Of a stretch of DNA of 64,000 bases, positions 18,351 to 29,994 are shown one piece after another; the stretch's first letter is position 1; the number at the start of each line of letters is the position of its first letter. Origin of the DNA: Amia ocellicauda (lineage: Eukaryota; Chordata; Actinopteri; Amiiformes; Amiidae); assembly GCF_036373705.1 (NCBI RefSeq), contig NW_027102659.1, positions 682,001 to 746,000 on the forward strand. Reading direction: 5' to 3'. Under the pieces are notes generated by a model. The model did no database searches. It was not told where the DNA came from and saw only the letters and a program-made list of their open reading frames with translations. Position numbers and translations under genes: made by a program.

Positions 18351-21300
18351 CTGATGAAAGTCTGTCTCTGGTAATGAATGTGGTTCGTAACCCTGAGGGT
18401 GGGGTGCTTAGAAGACTGTCGAAATGCTTGAAGAACGACATAATTAGGACCAAGCTCAGGCAATTAGTGGTGAGTTCCAGTGGGGACAATAAGCTCTGTT
18501 TTGCTTACAGTTTAATAAAATTACTCACCCCCGACATGCCTGAACCCCAAGCTCTGCAAGAGGCTTTAATGCTTCATCAGAGGGCCGGCTTAAACTCTCA
18601 ACAGATGGTTGCCTTTTCAGACATCACCAAGTTTGAGGAGTTGTTGTCTTTAAAAATTGTTGTGTGGTACCGTTGTGAGGTAAAGGAAGTATTTGTGAAA
18701 TTTCAGACACATCCTGAAACCCATACACAGACACTGTTTCTCTTCCTAAGTGATAGTCATTACTTTGGAATAAAGAGTTTGACGGCTTTTTTGGGTTGTT
18801 CGTATGTTTGTCATTGTTGTTATAAGGCCTTCAATGATAAGCTTAAGCACCGCTGTGACGGTTACTGTAACGTCTGATTCAATCCCCAATGTTGTAAGGG
18901 TTTGGCCCCTACCATCCGATGAAAAGATTGCTTAAGGATTTGTCTCTCTGCGTTCTGTTTTTCCGAGCATAAGGTACAGAGGGCCGCTGCTGAGGGGGTT
19001 AAAAAACTGAGTTATTGTGATCAAACTAAATATTGCCCGCAGTGTTGCCTCCAGTACCGTTTTCATGAGGTTAAACCACACAAATGTCTGGAGCCGAGAT
19101 GCAGGATCTGTAATGCTGATTTAACCCCGGGGTCCGAACACCAGTGCTTTATTCAGCCGGTTAAAAAGGAGCCGCCGCACAACCGGTATGTCTTTTTTGC
19201 TTTTGAATGCCGGCAAGAAAACGGGGTCCACGTTGCTAATTATATACACTGTATTGACATGTTGGATCGTGAGTGGTCAGCTAGCGGTGAGAGTTGTGTC
19301 AGGGAAATCATTACGCGGTATCGCGGTCCAAAATACCTCAATTACACATTTATTGCCCACAATGCTAAGGGTTATGATTCTTACATTTTGATGAAGTATC
19401 TGGTGGAAAATGGGGTGACCCCAAAAATAATAGCTCAGGGTAGCAAGATCATGTGTTTCACCGACGAAGCTTTCAACTAACGTTACATAGACTCGTTAAA
19501 TTTCCTCCCCATGAAATTGAGCGCTTTGCCTAAGGCTCTGGGTTTTGAGGCTCAGAAGAAAGGTTGGTTCTGCCATTTTTTTAATACTAAGGACACTCAA
19601 AATTATCGAGGGTCCTACCCGCCCGCCTCTTATTATGGGGTTGATACTATGATGTCTCATGAGAGGGACGAATTCTTTAAATGGTACAATACCGAGAAGA
19701 GATGGCCGCTTATTGTAAAAATGATGTGGTGATCCTTAAAGAAGCCTGTGTGCGTTTCTGCGCCGAGGTTATCAACACATCGGGTCTCGACCCTTTGCAA
19801 AGTGTGACCATAGCGTCTCTCTGCATGAAAATGTATCGGTCCAATTTCTTGCAGAAAAACACTATAGCGGTCACCACTTCTGACAACTATCGTGCTAGAC
19901 AAAAGAACTTTTCGACTGTCTCCATACAGTGGCTGGAATACCTGAGTGCCCGGGATAACATCTTCATCAGACATGCTTTAAATCAAGGGAAAGTCAAAAT
20001 GGGGCCTTACTACTTAGACGGTTTTAGCGACGTGTCCGGGCGGCGTACCGCTTATGAGTTTGCTGGTTGTATTTACCATGGCTGTCCTCAGTGCTTCGAC
20101 CCAAACACCTTTAACCCCGTAACACAAAAACTCTGCGGTGATATGTACTATGATTTCCAGGAACGAATTGAAACTTTAAAAAACACCTATGGTTTGAACG
20201 TGCTGGTGATTTGGGAACACGAGTGGACGACCCTGAAGCAACAGGATGCGGGGGTACAATGGTTTATGGAAACCTTGGACTTTCCTGAACGTCTAGAGCC
20301 CCGGGATGCGTTATTTGGGGGTCGTACCAACGCCCTCTGTTTACATTATGAGGTAAAGGAGGGTGAGAGAGTAGATTACTATGATTTCACCAGTCTGTAC
20401 CCTTATGTCAACAAGACCAAAATGTACCCGGTGGGGCGTCCAACCATTGTTTATCGTGACTTTCTCAAAATCGGACATTTCTTTGGTTTGATCAAAGTCA
20501 CCATGTACCCTCCTCGTGAGCTGTTCTTACCCGTGTTGCCTTACAGGTGTTCGGGAAAATTGATGTTCCCTCTGTGTAGAACGTGTGTGGAAACTGAAAA
20601 TCAAACTACCTCTTGTCTGCACAGTGATGAAGAGAGAGCGCTGACGGGTGTCTGGTGTAGCATTGAGCTTGACAAGGCGGTGGAGAAAGGTTACAGAGTC
20701 GGTAAGGTGTATGAGGTTTGGCATTTTTCTGAAAAACCTGATACTCTTTTTGCTGATTACATTATGACCCATCTGAAAGGGAAACAGGAGGCATCGGGCT
20801 ATCCCTCATGGTGTGTTGACTCCGCGGCCAAAGAGCGATACGTTCAGCAATATTTTGAAAAGGAAGGGATCCGTCTAGAGCCGGGGAACATAACTGTAAA
20901 CCCCGCCAAGAGACAAATGTCCAAACTGATTTTAAACAGTCTGTGGGGTAAGTTTGGGGAAAGAAATTACCGTCTAAACACAACCATGATTAAAACCCCT
21001 GAACAGTTTATAGAATTTATGTTTTCCAAACAACATGCAGTATCACACTTTCAATTCTTAAATGACCACGTGGCACAGGTCCAGTGGAGGGCCCCTAAAG
21101 ATTTCCCCACCAAACAGGGGAACGTTAATGTTTTCATAGCGGTTTTTACCACGGCTTACGCCCGGCTTGAACTGTACAACTTAATGGATCAGTTGCAGGA
21201 ACGCACGCTCTATCATGATACTGACTCTGTAATCTTTGTCACCAGGCCAGGGGATTGGGTCCCTCCCCTCGGGGACTACCTTGGGGAGTTAACGAGCGAA

Positions 21301-21639
21301 CTAGATCCTCAGGACCACATAGTGGAGTTTGTTTCAGGGGGTCCTAAGACTTACGCATACAGAACGGCTGCGGGTAAGACCTGTATGAAAGTTAAGGGTT
21401 TCACTCTGAAACATTGTAACAACAAGCTCATTAACATCAAGTCTCTGACGACCCTGGTAGAAAGTTTTGTAACCGAGAAAGACGCGCCTCCTCGTGAGAT
21501 TATTACAGCCGGAAATCAGATCTATCGCAATAAAAAGGGGTACACGTTGGAAAATAGATCACTAAACAAACGGTTCAGGGTGGTGTACAATAAAAGAGTC
21601 TTGAAGACTGATTATACCACTCTGCCTTATGGATATTAG
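18326..21639 (+). pseudogene. family B DNA polymerase, copy B (broken)
   Basis: The whole gene span is in the window. The N-terminal region 'CFAYSLIKLLTPD' is followed by Cys/His clusters that may form zinc sites (about 18800-19150), then the exonuclease and palm domains. The palm-bearing part is open as a 652-residue stretch (19681-21639) with 'DFTSLYP', 'NSLWGKFG' and 'YHDTDSV'. A long insertion typical of protein-primed polymerases separates palm motifs A and B. Broken upstream of that stretch. The tail overlaps the ATPase ATG. Confidence 0.93.
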
Positions 21640-22300
21640 CGGTGGTTTTGATAACAGACTTCAACACCCTTTCTCCTGTATTATAGCCGGTCCCTCCAAT
21701 TCGGGGAAGAGCTATCTTATAAAGAACATCATAGAAGATGTGGACGCAACCGTGTCCCAAGCTCTTGACAACATAGTGTGGTGTTACTCTTGCTGGCAAC
21801 CTCTCTACGATGATTTGGCTTCGAAAAAAAATAATCTGAAATTTGTGCAAGGTCTCCCCGCCTCGTTGTGTGACGATGACTTGTTCCCGCCCGGTCAAAC
21901 TAATCTAGTGATCCTTGATGACCTGATGGAGCAGGCCGGTGACAACAGTGAAGTGGAAAAAGCTTTCACAAAGTACACTCATCATAGGAATTTAAGTATT
22001 ATTTATTTAGTTCAAAATCTATTTTTTCAAGGTAAAAAAAGCCGCACTATTAATTTAAATGCCAATTATATAATTCTTTTTAAAAACCCCAGAGATAAAC
22101 TACAGGTCACCGTCTTGGCTCGTCAAATGTACCCTAACCAGACCAAGTTCTTTTTGGAGGCATTTGAGGATGCCACCAAAAAACCCTACGGGTACTTGAT
22201 TGCGGACTTAAAAGCACAAACCCCAGAAGACTTTCGCCTCAGAACAGGTTTGTGCCCGCCCGATTGGCCGGCAGTGTATGTGCTAAAGAAAAGGAAATAA
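21629..22300 (+). CDS. FtsK/HerA (A32-like) packaging ATPase, copy B
   Basis: 223 residues, open, with a canonical P-loop 'GPSNSGKSY' near residue 22 and Walker B 'NLVILDDL'. A 'YTHHRNLSIIYLVQNLF' strand, comparable to the sensor region of A32-type ATPases, follows. Best-preserved ATPase in the window. Confidence 0.93.
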   Translation: MDISGGFDNRLQHPFSCIIAGPSNSGKSYLIKNIIEDVDATVSQALDNIVWCYSCWQPLYDDLASKKNNLKFVQGLPASLCDDDLFPPGQTNLVILDDLMEQAGDNSEVEKAFTKYTHHRNLSIIYLVQNLFFQGKKSRTINLNANYIILFKNPRDKLQVTVLARQMYPNQTKFFLEAFEDATKKPYGYLIADLKAQTPEDFRLRTGLCPPDWPAVYVLKKRK

Positions 22301-22306
22301 ATAAGA

Positions 22307-22642
22307 ATGTCTGTTCGGATTAAAAGAAATCTGCCGCTTTTGCAAATGTTATTTGAGGGGAGCCCGCGCCATAGGAAAGCTGTGCTGGCAGGGGCCCCCT
22401 CGGATTTGATCGAGACCCTGTGTGAAATAGCTTTTAACATCTTACGCGGTAATATACCCCTAACCCCTTCTCAACATTCTAAACTCAAAAAACAAAAAGC
22501 GGTTATCAAGATCATCGCTAATAAGAAGTATTCTATTAAAAGAAAAAGAAAGAAGATTAATCAAACCGGGGGTTTTATAGGACCGCTGTTGAGCATAGCC
22601 GTGCCTTTCCTAACCAGTCTTCTAGCTTCCAGAGTGGGTTAA
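22307..22642 (+). CDS. small basic protein with hydrophobic tail, copy B
   Basis: 111 residues, open, nearly identical to the copy A homologue at 3788. It sits 6 bases after the ATPase and 2 bases before the next gene, suggesting one polycistronic or closely spliced unit. Confidence 0.7.
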   Translation: MSVRIKRNLPLLQMLFEGSPRHRKAVLAGAPSDLIETLCEIAFNILRGNIPLTPSQHSKLKKQKAVIKIIANKKYSIKRKRKKINQTGGFIGPLLSIAVPFLTSLLASRVG

Positions 22643-22644
22643 TA

Positions 22645-23388
22645 ATGGAATATGCTCAGAAAATGTTTTTGATCCCTCAGGAGCAGCTTGAGAAACTGAG
22701 AAAAAATGTTGTCGGGCCAGAGCCCATTAGACAAACGGCCGAAAACAACCTGGACTCTGAAATGAAAGCTATACAGGCCAGGGCCGATTTAAATCAGTAT
22801 TCCAAAGCCCAGTTGTATACCAACACGTTACAGCGCTACCTCCGTCTGGTTAGACAGGGTGAAAAAGATCAAAACATTTTAACTTTAACCATGGCCTCTC
22901 AAGAAAATGGTTCTGGGGCTGATGCGGGGGGTACGGTTGATAAAGATGTTGCGGTGACCGAACCTGTTGAGAGTTCAGAGGGAGATGTTGTAACGGATGT
23001 TTTGAGAAACATGCCGGCCAGAAGCAAAAGACATGCAGAATATATCCTGCACAAAATGGTTCAGAAACCGCGGGTAACGGCTTGGAATGAACAGGGTGAA
23101 TTTGTTTTTAAAGGACAACTGATCAAAGGTTCACACATGTTTGATTTGTTGAAGAGTGTCACTAGCACTAATAAGGTACCCGATAGTCGCCGACCTGTAG
23201 GCTGGAATGCTTTCCTACAGGCGATGGCCTGTCTGAACATGCCCCAATCCACAGTTCCTAACCAGGAAACGCGACAAAAAATCCGTCTGTGTAAAGAGGT
23301 GGAGCCTGATCTGACTCCGATATCTCATTACTCTGACCGTGCTGAGCGACCATCCTCAGGATCTATCCATCGTTGGGAAGCTTATTAA
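22645..23388 (+). CDS. Polinton-type protein of unknown function, copy B
   Basis: 247 residues, open, differing from the copy A homologue at 4126 by about one residue. The strong preservation contrasts with the broken polymerase of the same copy and most likely reflects recent duplication rather than selection. Confidence 0.75.
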   Translation: MEYAQKMFLIPQEQLEKLRKNVVGPEPIRQTAENNLDSEMKAIQARADLNQYSKAQLYTNTLQRYLRLVRQGEKDQNILTLTMASQENGSGADAGGTVDKDVAVTEPVESSEGDVVTDVLRNMPARSKRHAEYILHKMVQKPRVTAWNEQGEFVFKGQLIKGSHMFDLLKSVTSTNKVPDSRRPVGWNAFLQAMACLNMPQSTVPNQETRQKIRLCKEVEPDLTPISHYSDRAERPSSGSIHRWEAY

Positions 23389-23517
23389 TCTCATGTTTTT
23401 ATTTGTCTCCCCTGTAAATAATGACCCGACAAACAATTTTTTATTTTATTTTTTTTATTTTCAAATGTTGTACATTTATTTATAACATAACCCCTGCTTT
23501 GTATAAGAATTGTGTTG

Positions 23518-23523
23518 AATAAA
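23518..23523 (+). terminator. poly(A) signal, copy B plus-strand genes
   Basis: AATAAA within the convergent AT-rich spacer 23389-23567, at the same relative place as in A and C. Confidence 0.6.
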
Positions 23524-23567
23524 AACAAAACTAATGATTAAAAGGCTGTTTTCATTATTTTTTCACC

Positions 23568-24140
23568 TTAACACGCATGACATCTATTAAAATCCTCACA
23601 AGAACACCCCATCTGTATACATGGCTGGCTAGGGTCGTAAGTCATTGTGTTATAAGGGGGGGTCCACAGTGTCCTGACAAACTCTGCCACTTTTTTATCA
23701 TTTTGGCCTAAATCCTCACTGTACAAGGCCATAATATCGGGGTATGACCTTCCTTTAGATCTATGATATAAGAAAAACACACAGTGTTGACCACAAGTGA
23801 AGGTCTGAAGACTTTGTACTTGACGACAGCTGTAAATGCTTTCTTGACAGTTGTTGAGCAGAAAGTTATTGATCTTCCGAGGGAAAGGTCTGAAATCTGG
23901 GGGGTTTCCATAGGAATCAAAAAATTCACCACGTTGGTCCTCCCTTAGATAAATAACCAGCCAATGTTCTCCGGGCATATTTTTAGGGTGTGTGTTGATT
24001 ATGTACATTGCAGGTAAATTCTTGATCTTAAATTTAGGCAGCTGATCGCAGGCGTAGACTCCTTGAAACAGTTTCCGTGAGCCGGCCAGGGCATTCATGA
24101 TGTGGTTGAGCTCTCTGGTGTTCATTTTAATAATAATCAT
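23568..24140 (-). CDS. adenain-like cysteine protease, copy B
   Basis: 190 residues from the ATG of 'MIIIKMNTREL'. An in-frame extension to 24191 exists, but it reads across the capsid gene's end and is not kept in A. His ('GEHWLVIYL'), acidic and Cys ('CGQHCVFF') sites are all present. Confidence 0.9.
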   Translation of the reverse strand: MIIIKMNTRELNHIMNALAGSRKLFQGVYACDQLPKFKIKNLPAMYIINTHPKNMPGEHWLVIYLREDQRGEFFDSYGNPPDFRPFPRKINNFLLNNCQESIYSCRQVQSLQTFTCGQHCVFFLYHRSKGRSYPDIMALYSEDLGQNDKKVAEFVRTLWTPPYNTMTYDPSQPCIQMGCSCEDFNRCHAC

Positions 24141-25418
24141 ACAGAACGTTTCTCCTCTGATGCACCTCAATAATGTTGTCAAACACAGCATACACGACCA
24201 TATTTACAGTGCGTGGTAGAGGCTGCTTGAAACGCATCTCCAAACGCATATTGCCCGTCTTCATCAGTGAAAAATGTTGTCCACACTCTTCGTCAGGGGT
24301 CAGGTTGAAACCGTACAGGGTGTAACCGCTGCAGTATTCCCGGCGATCGATCAGCAGAGTTTGATCCTTGAGATGGCGACCCTTAGCCAGTACTAGACTG
24401 TAATATTCACGAACCGCATTGCCGTTTTCAAAGTCAGGTTGAAAAGGTCTGGATGGAACCTGCACACCATCGACGTACAATACTATAAATTCCACGTTAT
24501 AATGTTTAAAGTTAAAGGGGTTCTTGTTGTAAACCCCGGTAAATGCATCATTATCCACGAGACCTATAATAACCTGTTTTGGGAGCTGTCCTAGAAACAG
24601 ATTTTCCTGGTTCATCACCCGTGTCCCTGCGGGGATACTGTGGACTTTCATATAGACTCTTTCGATCGGGTACTTAACGCCTGCGCGTGTCCTAGTTTAA
24701 CCGCCGGGGAGACGGACACTTTTTTCACAAACAGCGAGGCCGATAATATGCTCAGTTTATATTTTTCAGTATCAGGGGTCATCAGACAAAAAGCACTTTT
24801 ACTACGGATCATTTTAATTTTTATGTCTACCCCGTTGAGCATGAGTTTTTCTTGGAAAAATATGTCTGCATGGATATGCCCCATTAGCTCAAAGGTCCTC
24901 CCTTCTGTTGAAGAGGCCGTTCTTTTTTGCAAACCCTTATTGAGTCCCTCTGGATCCTTGTCGTCCATAGCTTCCGGGATGTCTTTGAAGAAAAGGCCGG
25001 GGCTGAACTGTTTGCTTAGGGTCTCCTCACTATAATTAAGTTTACACTCCATCATGGCTCTATAGGGGTAAGTATTGCTGCTTTGACTAATGAGCCGATC
25101 TCCCAGGGTCACATCCACCTGTGAAAACATGGTGGCCACCGGGTAATTGATGACCCCAGCGTTGGCCGTCTTCTCGATTGCATCGCCATCCTAATCAGTC
25201 ACTTTACAGTTCATTAAAATAAATGTGTTATTCAAATCAATATAATCCTCGCCATTGCCAGCTTTAAAAAACTCCAGAGAGGCCGTGTCTGAAATTGCAG
25301 AAAGAGGGGGAATCTTTACATATATGATCTTATCTATACTCGTTTGAGTGTATGGAACTGTAAACAGATCCAGTTCTGATTTGACGCATTCTTCCGATAG
25401 ACTGTGGACAAAAGACAT
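24127..25418 (-). pseudogene. major capsid protein, copy B (broken)
   Basis: Collinear with the open 435-residue frame of copy A, with the same 'MSFVHSLSEECVKSE' start at 25418 and the same overlap with the protease start. Broken. Confidence 0.88.
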
Positions 25419-25420
25419 GT

Positions 25421-25908
25421 TTAAAAGATGTATCCTGAGGCTCTATTTTTCTTTCTTTGAGACTTTCTTTTTGCAGGTTTTTTCTTGTGCTGCTTCCTTC
25501 TCCGAGTGTTTCCACGATATGTTGAAGAATGAGAGATTCCTCGTTTTTTGTTAGCCACGGATCTTCGTCGCCCTGGTGGACACATGCTGTTTCTTCTTTT
25601 ACCCCCCCTCCTCGCCATTACCATGAGACCCGAACCCTCCTGATGCTCATGGCTAGCTGCCCGGTTCATAACATTGGTGAACACGTCACTAACAATATTT
25701 TTAGCCGCTGATTTCAAGTGGGGTCTGGCTATAGCAAAGCCTCTCTTAAGCAGGGGTACGGCCATTCTAAAGAGACCACGAAAGAGTCCTCCTAGACTGA
25801 CGCCATACATTGTGGGGGCTCCTACAAAACCGGGCAAGCCGTTCCATCTTGCATCTTGTAATAATCCACATAGGCGCTAGGATCTACATAACCCCTCGAG
25901 GTAGCCAT
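25421..25908 (-). pseudogene. pX/pVI-like basic virion protein, copy B (broken)
   Basis: The C-terminal 138 residues are open: 'GGLFRGLFRMAVPLLKRG', then 'SAAKNIVSDVFTNVMNRAA', then a long Lys/Arg-rich tail ('NTRRRKQHKKKPAKRKSQRK'). The probable ATG, by comparison with copy D, is at 25908. Not continuous from that start. Confidence 0.7.
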
Positions 25909-25909
25909 T

Positions 25910-26642
25910 TTAATAATGTACACACTGTTTCAGGGGTCGAAAATGTAGTTTGACATTAACTTTACCGAAGCGGAAGGGTACGTTGATATTCTGATCCGAT
26001 TTTACTTTGATCGTGATGTTGTCAAAGTGGGTCTTTGAGACTGGTACGTAGTGTGGTTTGTCATAAGTAATTGTGACCATGTCATTGCTTTTACCTTTAA
26101 TAAGTACATTTCTCAAAAGGGGGACATAACTATCCCCAACCCTCTGGTGGGTTATGATATCCGTATACACATAAAGAGTGTAGAAGCCGCCACACCACTT
26201 CTGAGAACCTGCTCTCTGTGTCAGAATAGAACCCTAATATACGCCCCAGTTGGCCCCTGGTTTGAATGCTAATACCTGGTTTTGACACCTTGTACACTCT
26301 GTTTTTAATAGGGTTGTAATATAGCTTGATGTTGGGGGTGCCTTCTGAGAACTGTTTATGCATCTCATCTAATATTTTATCCACATTGTCATAATAAACT
26401 CCTTGTATCGTGAATGTCCATTGACTCTTTTTAACATCATCAAAAATGGCGAAGGTGGCATCCTTATCTTGTAAAACAGCCCAAGTGTAAGGATACTGTA
26501 TTTCCGCCAACCCCACTTCCCACGACCCCCTTAGATCTATAGATTTTCCAAATTGTACCGTGTAACTGGATATTTCATTTTTAGGGTATATATCGAGAGA
26601 GGCGTTACTGGGTAGAGTCACGTAGAAGCCTCCTGATTCGAT
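25910..26642 (-). pseudogene. penton-like minor capsid protein, copy B (broken)
   Basis: Carries the N-terminal signature 'GGFYVTLPSNASLD' and 'EVGLAEIQYPYTW'; the C-terminal end 'KVNVKLHFRPLKQCVHY' abuts the pX/pVI-like start. Broken. Confidence 0.83.
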
Positions 26643-26688
26643 CTTTAGTATCGAAAGTAATGCCCCCAACACACCCGCGGGCATGTTG

Positions 26689-27780
26689 TTATAAGGATTG
26701 AATATCGCAAACCTGTTGTTCCGGGACCCAACTATTGAACTTTTCAGGCCATCCAAGCCATTTCACCAACACATATTTTTTCCGGTTCTGGGATTTTTCA
26801 GCAAATATCTTTTCAACTCTGTATACACTGTCTTTACCCACAATAATTTTTTGTAACTCGGCTTCGTAAAACGTTCCTTCTATATCCTCCCCGTCATAGT
26901 CTTTTAACCGGTACACGGGGGGGTCTCTAGCCAACTGTTCGGTAACTGTAAAATATTCGTAAGAAAATGTTTGTTCATAACCTTTGGCAAAAGTACTCCT
27001 TAGCTTTGAAACGCGAACCACATCACCGATGTTGAACTTATAAGTAGATTTTCCCTTCTTAATAAATGGTCCGTATAATTTTTTATAGACCTTAAAAGAA
27101 TTACTTTGATCCACATCTATAGGCTTCATTTTAATACTGGTGTGATACCCTTGGTTGTAAGTATCGATAAAATCCTGAACTTTATCAAAATATTTGAACG
27201 TGTTGACCGCTGTAAAATATCTCCACATTTTGGTCTTTATGGTGCGGTTAAACCTCTCCACTACCGATGCCTTAAGCTCATTACCGGTGGTGAAATGATG
27301 TATTTTGTGTCTCTTCAGTAGATTCTGAAATTCTCTGTTGAGAAACTCTTTTCCTTTATCAGTCTGCAGTTTTTTAGGACATCGACCCTGGGACAATATA
27401 TCCTCAAAGGCCCTTGTCACCGCCCGACCTGTTTTATTATGTAGAATGCGAGCCCAGGCATATTTTGATAACACATCGATACACATCAACATAAATTTGT
27501 GACCATTGTTATGTTTTGATAAATTTGACATATCGACTAGATCCATTTGCCATTGTGAGTCTATGTCAGTTGCATATACGCGGTTTCTTTTAAAGTTAAT
27601 CCTGAGAGGTTTATGTAAGGTATAGGCGTCTTGTTCCCGTAACCATTCTGAAACAACCACATCATTAACCTTCACTCCGGCCTCAGCGAGTCCTCTTTGA
27701 AAACCCTTCTTACCCGCCAAACCCCCAATCTTGGCTGGGTTGTAGTATAGTTCCTGCATTTGGGGAGCTTGCCGAGTCAT
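26689..27780 (-). CDS. rve integrase with chromodomain, copy B
   Basis: Open frame of 363 residues from the ATG of 'MTRQAPQMQEL' (the GTG at 27798 extends it by 6). In order: an N-terminal HHCC-less linker region, the rve core with 'DIDSQWQMDLVD', 'LQTDKGKEFLN' and 'VVERFNRTIKTK', an SH3-like 'KFNIGDVVRVSK', and a chromodomain 'YVLVKWLGWPEKFNSW' near residues 335-350. Chromodomain integrases tie insertion to histone marks in other elements. The TATA box is at 27820-27827. Confidence 0.93.
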   Translation of the reverse strand: MTRQAPQMQELYYNPAKIGGLAGKKGFQRGLAEAGVKVNDVVVSEWLREQDAYTLHKPLRINFKRNRVYATDIDSQWQMDLVDMSNLSKHNNGHKFMLMCIDVLSKYAWARILHNKTGRAVTRAFEDILSQGRCPKKLQTDKGKEFLNREFQNLLKRHKIHHFTTGNELKASVVERFNRTIKTKMWRYFTAVNTFKYFDKVQDFIDTYNQGYHTSIKMKPIDVDQSNSFKVYKKLYGPFIKKGKSTYKFNIGDVVRVSKLRSTFAKGYEQTFSYEYFTVTEQLARDPPVYRLKDYDGEDIEGTFYEAELQKIIVGKDSVYRVEKIFAEKSQNRKKYVLVKWLGWPEKFNSWVPEQQVCDIQSL

Positions 27781-27952
27781 TCTGTCAAATAACCACACAG
27801 ACCCACACTATGCGCAAAGTTTTTATACAAGGTTTTTTATTCAACTTCAGGAGAGCAGATACCCCTTTTTAGACATTTGAGAAAAGTATAACATACACAA
27901 CAATTTTTTCTACGGTCCAGACAAAAAGAAATCAGATGATTGGTTACTTGAT

Positions 27953-28351
27953 CTATATCAACAAATATACCTGTTTCTTTATCTTGTAGGCACACACCTC
28001 AGTTACATATGTAAATAAAACAACAATATGACCTATTTTAAAAGTAAACAGAGGTGTATTAAACATGCTCAGTAAAAGGTCATACAGATGTTGATGAAAT
28101 GGCCTAATATCATTCTTGGCCCCCTTGAGCCCTTCATCCCAGTGTTCGTACCCACCGGTCTTTGTTACAGCAGCCATTCACTTTGCCAGGTTTGAAAGTT
28201 GATCCTCATCGATGGTTAAATCTGTAGAGAAAAGGCTCGCGTTGGCTACTTTTCTGTCAAGCACATGGTGTAATAACGCTCTCAGGTTAGCTGCAGAGTG
28301 TTGATGACAGAACCAGTTGCAGAAGCAGTCCAGAACATTCCCCATGTTCAA
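27953..28351 (-). pseudogene. accessory protein 1 (possible Bcl-2-like), copy B (broken)
   Basis: Collinear with 9452-9844 of copy A and keeping the C-terminal 'IGHIVVLFTYVTEVC' segment. Broken here. Confidence 0.6.
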
Positions 28352-28357
28352 AGTCCC

Positions 28358-29205
28358 TTAGTTCAGGTCAGAGTCTGAATCAGTGGCGTAGATGTCGAAT
28401 TCTTCGTCGCTGCCCCCAGCTTTAACTTCTTTACGGAAGAAATAAGCTTTTAGCTTGCCAGCGGTTTTTCTACTCGGCTCATCCAGGTCATTGACCAGCT
28501 GCCCAAGTTTCTCTATTATAAACGGCTCCTTTTTCAGCTCCAGCAAAATCTCATCTATGATTTTCTGGACTTGTCCCGCAGTGACATGTATGTGGGAGTA
28601 AGACAGCGCCTTGATTAGTGCCGGTTTCAGCCACGGTTTGTTCAGTCTTCTGTAAAACACGTTGAAATAGAACAGGAAATAGTAACGGTCTGGTTCAAAC
28701 AAACAACTGTGTCTCAACTGACTGGGGTGATTCACTTCACACCCCCGACAGACTTCTTTCAGAGCTCGGTCGATGAGAGCACTCAGAATATACACCAGGG
28801 TGCTTTTAACCACTCTGCTTACTTGGTCACATACCCCGGGCATAAATCCTGCGTCTTCATCACCCCCCGGGACAGTCCGATGCTCATTGGGTCGCCTGGT
28901 GGTTTGTGGGGTGTTTCAACATCAATTGGACTGACCCCCTCCTGAGACGCACAGACGGTAGACAGTTCGGCAAAATCGAGGCCCTCCATGAGCTCCAGAG
29001 GCTGGGGATCCCCGAGACTCATTTGGACATCCATCGCACCGCATGTTGTTTCGTAATGAGGGACCGGGGTCTGAGGTCTCGGAGAGTAACCGCAGTCAGA
29101 GGGTTCCGGAGTGTATACAAAATCTGGGGAATAGAACCAGGGGTGATCCCGGGTTTGAAGAGGCCTGTAGAGCCTGTCGACATCCGCAGCTTTCGGGTAA
29201 GACAT
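28358..29205 (-). pseudogene. accessory protein 2 with Cys/His motif, copy B (broken)
   Basis: Collinear with the open frame in A and D. The 'CRGCEVNHPSQLRHSCLF' motif and acidic tail are kept; the gene is not continuous. Confidence 0.62.
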
Positions 29206-29283
29206 TCTCTTTAATTTTAAACCATGAATGAATTGTTGCGCCTTTTATCCTATCTCTTCACTACGTCACGACACACCGCCCTC

Positions 29284-29994
29284 TTAGAATAGAGTAGCCC
29301 CTGAGCCGTCAGACCCCCCTCCAAAACCCCACACGTCATCTGTTTTATCATCGTCGTCGTCATTCAAGGGGGATATATAATCCATAATCCAGCATATTCT
29401 CCTTCTAACCAAATCCAGTTGCGAACATTTGGTCAAGATGTCAAAACCATCATTTATACAGTTTATGACCTCTTTCAAGAACGGCCAGTCCACGGCGTCA
29501 AACATAATTTCAGTAACCTGTTTTTCTGGATCCTCCACACCCCCTTCAATAGGGTTTGTAATCAGGGTACTGCTAAACAAAACCTTACGATCTGTAGTTA
29601 GAGATAGACTCTTCACCACTCTACCGTAGTTCTGCAAGCTTTCCCATTCACACCTTTCAAAACCCTGAGTCGGAGACTCCATTTCGCATTCTTTTGGTCC
29701 CTCTTGCAAGCCTTCTAGAGTCTTATCCACAAGCCCCAGATCTCTCCAGGCCATCACCTTCAACCAGTCCTCATAAGAGTATTCAATTACCGTCTCAAAA
29801 GGTTCCAACGTACCCTCCTTCTCTCCCAAAGCAAAAAGCTCCACTCCAACATAGCTGGGATCCCTTTTAAAGCGGTAACCCCGTCGAGCCCCCCAGAACA
29901 ACACCCAGGAGCGTTCAATCTTCAAATTGGTGAGTACAGGAACCCTTGCCTGGGATTGTTTCTTGCGGGGTTTCATGTTGATGTCGCTGGACAT
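29284..29994 (-). CDS. accessory protein 3, copy B (long form)
   Basis: 236-residue open frame from 'MSSDINMKPRKKQSQAR'. After the shared N-terminal half it continues with 'KVLFSSTLITNPIEGGVEDP', a helical 'FLKEVINCINDGFDILTKC' and an acidic run 'PLNDDDDDKTDDVWGFGGG'. The C-terminal tail is Gly/Ser-rich. I recognise no family. It lies first inside the right terminal repeat with a TATTTAA upstream, so it may be expressed from the terminal repeat region. Confidence 0.65.
   Translation of the reverse strand: MSSDINMKPRKKQSQARVPVLTNLKIERSWVLFWGARRGYRFKRDPSYVGVELFALGEKEGTLEPFETVIEYSYEDWLKVMAWRDLGLVDKTLEGLQEGPKECEMESPTQGFERCEWESLQNYGRVVKSLSLTTDRKVLFSSTLITNPIEGGVEDPEKQVTEIMFDAVDWPFLKEVINCINDGFDILTKCSQLDLVRRRICWIMDYISPLNDDDDDKTDDVWGFGGGSDGSGATLF

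Noticed and set aside
26689-27780. Retrovirus or LTR retrotransposon origin for the rve integrase
   Set aside because: No reverse transcriptase, gag or LTR nearby; the integrase sits in a conserved block with polymerase, capsid and protease genes and the element ends in inverted repeats.
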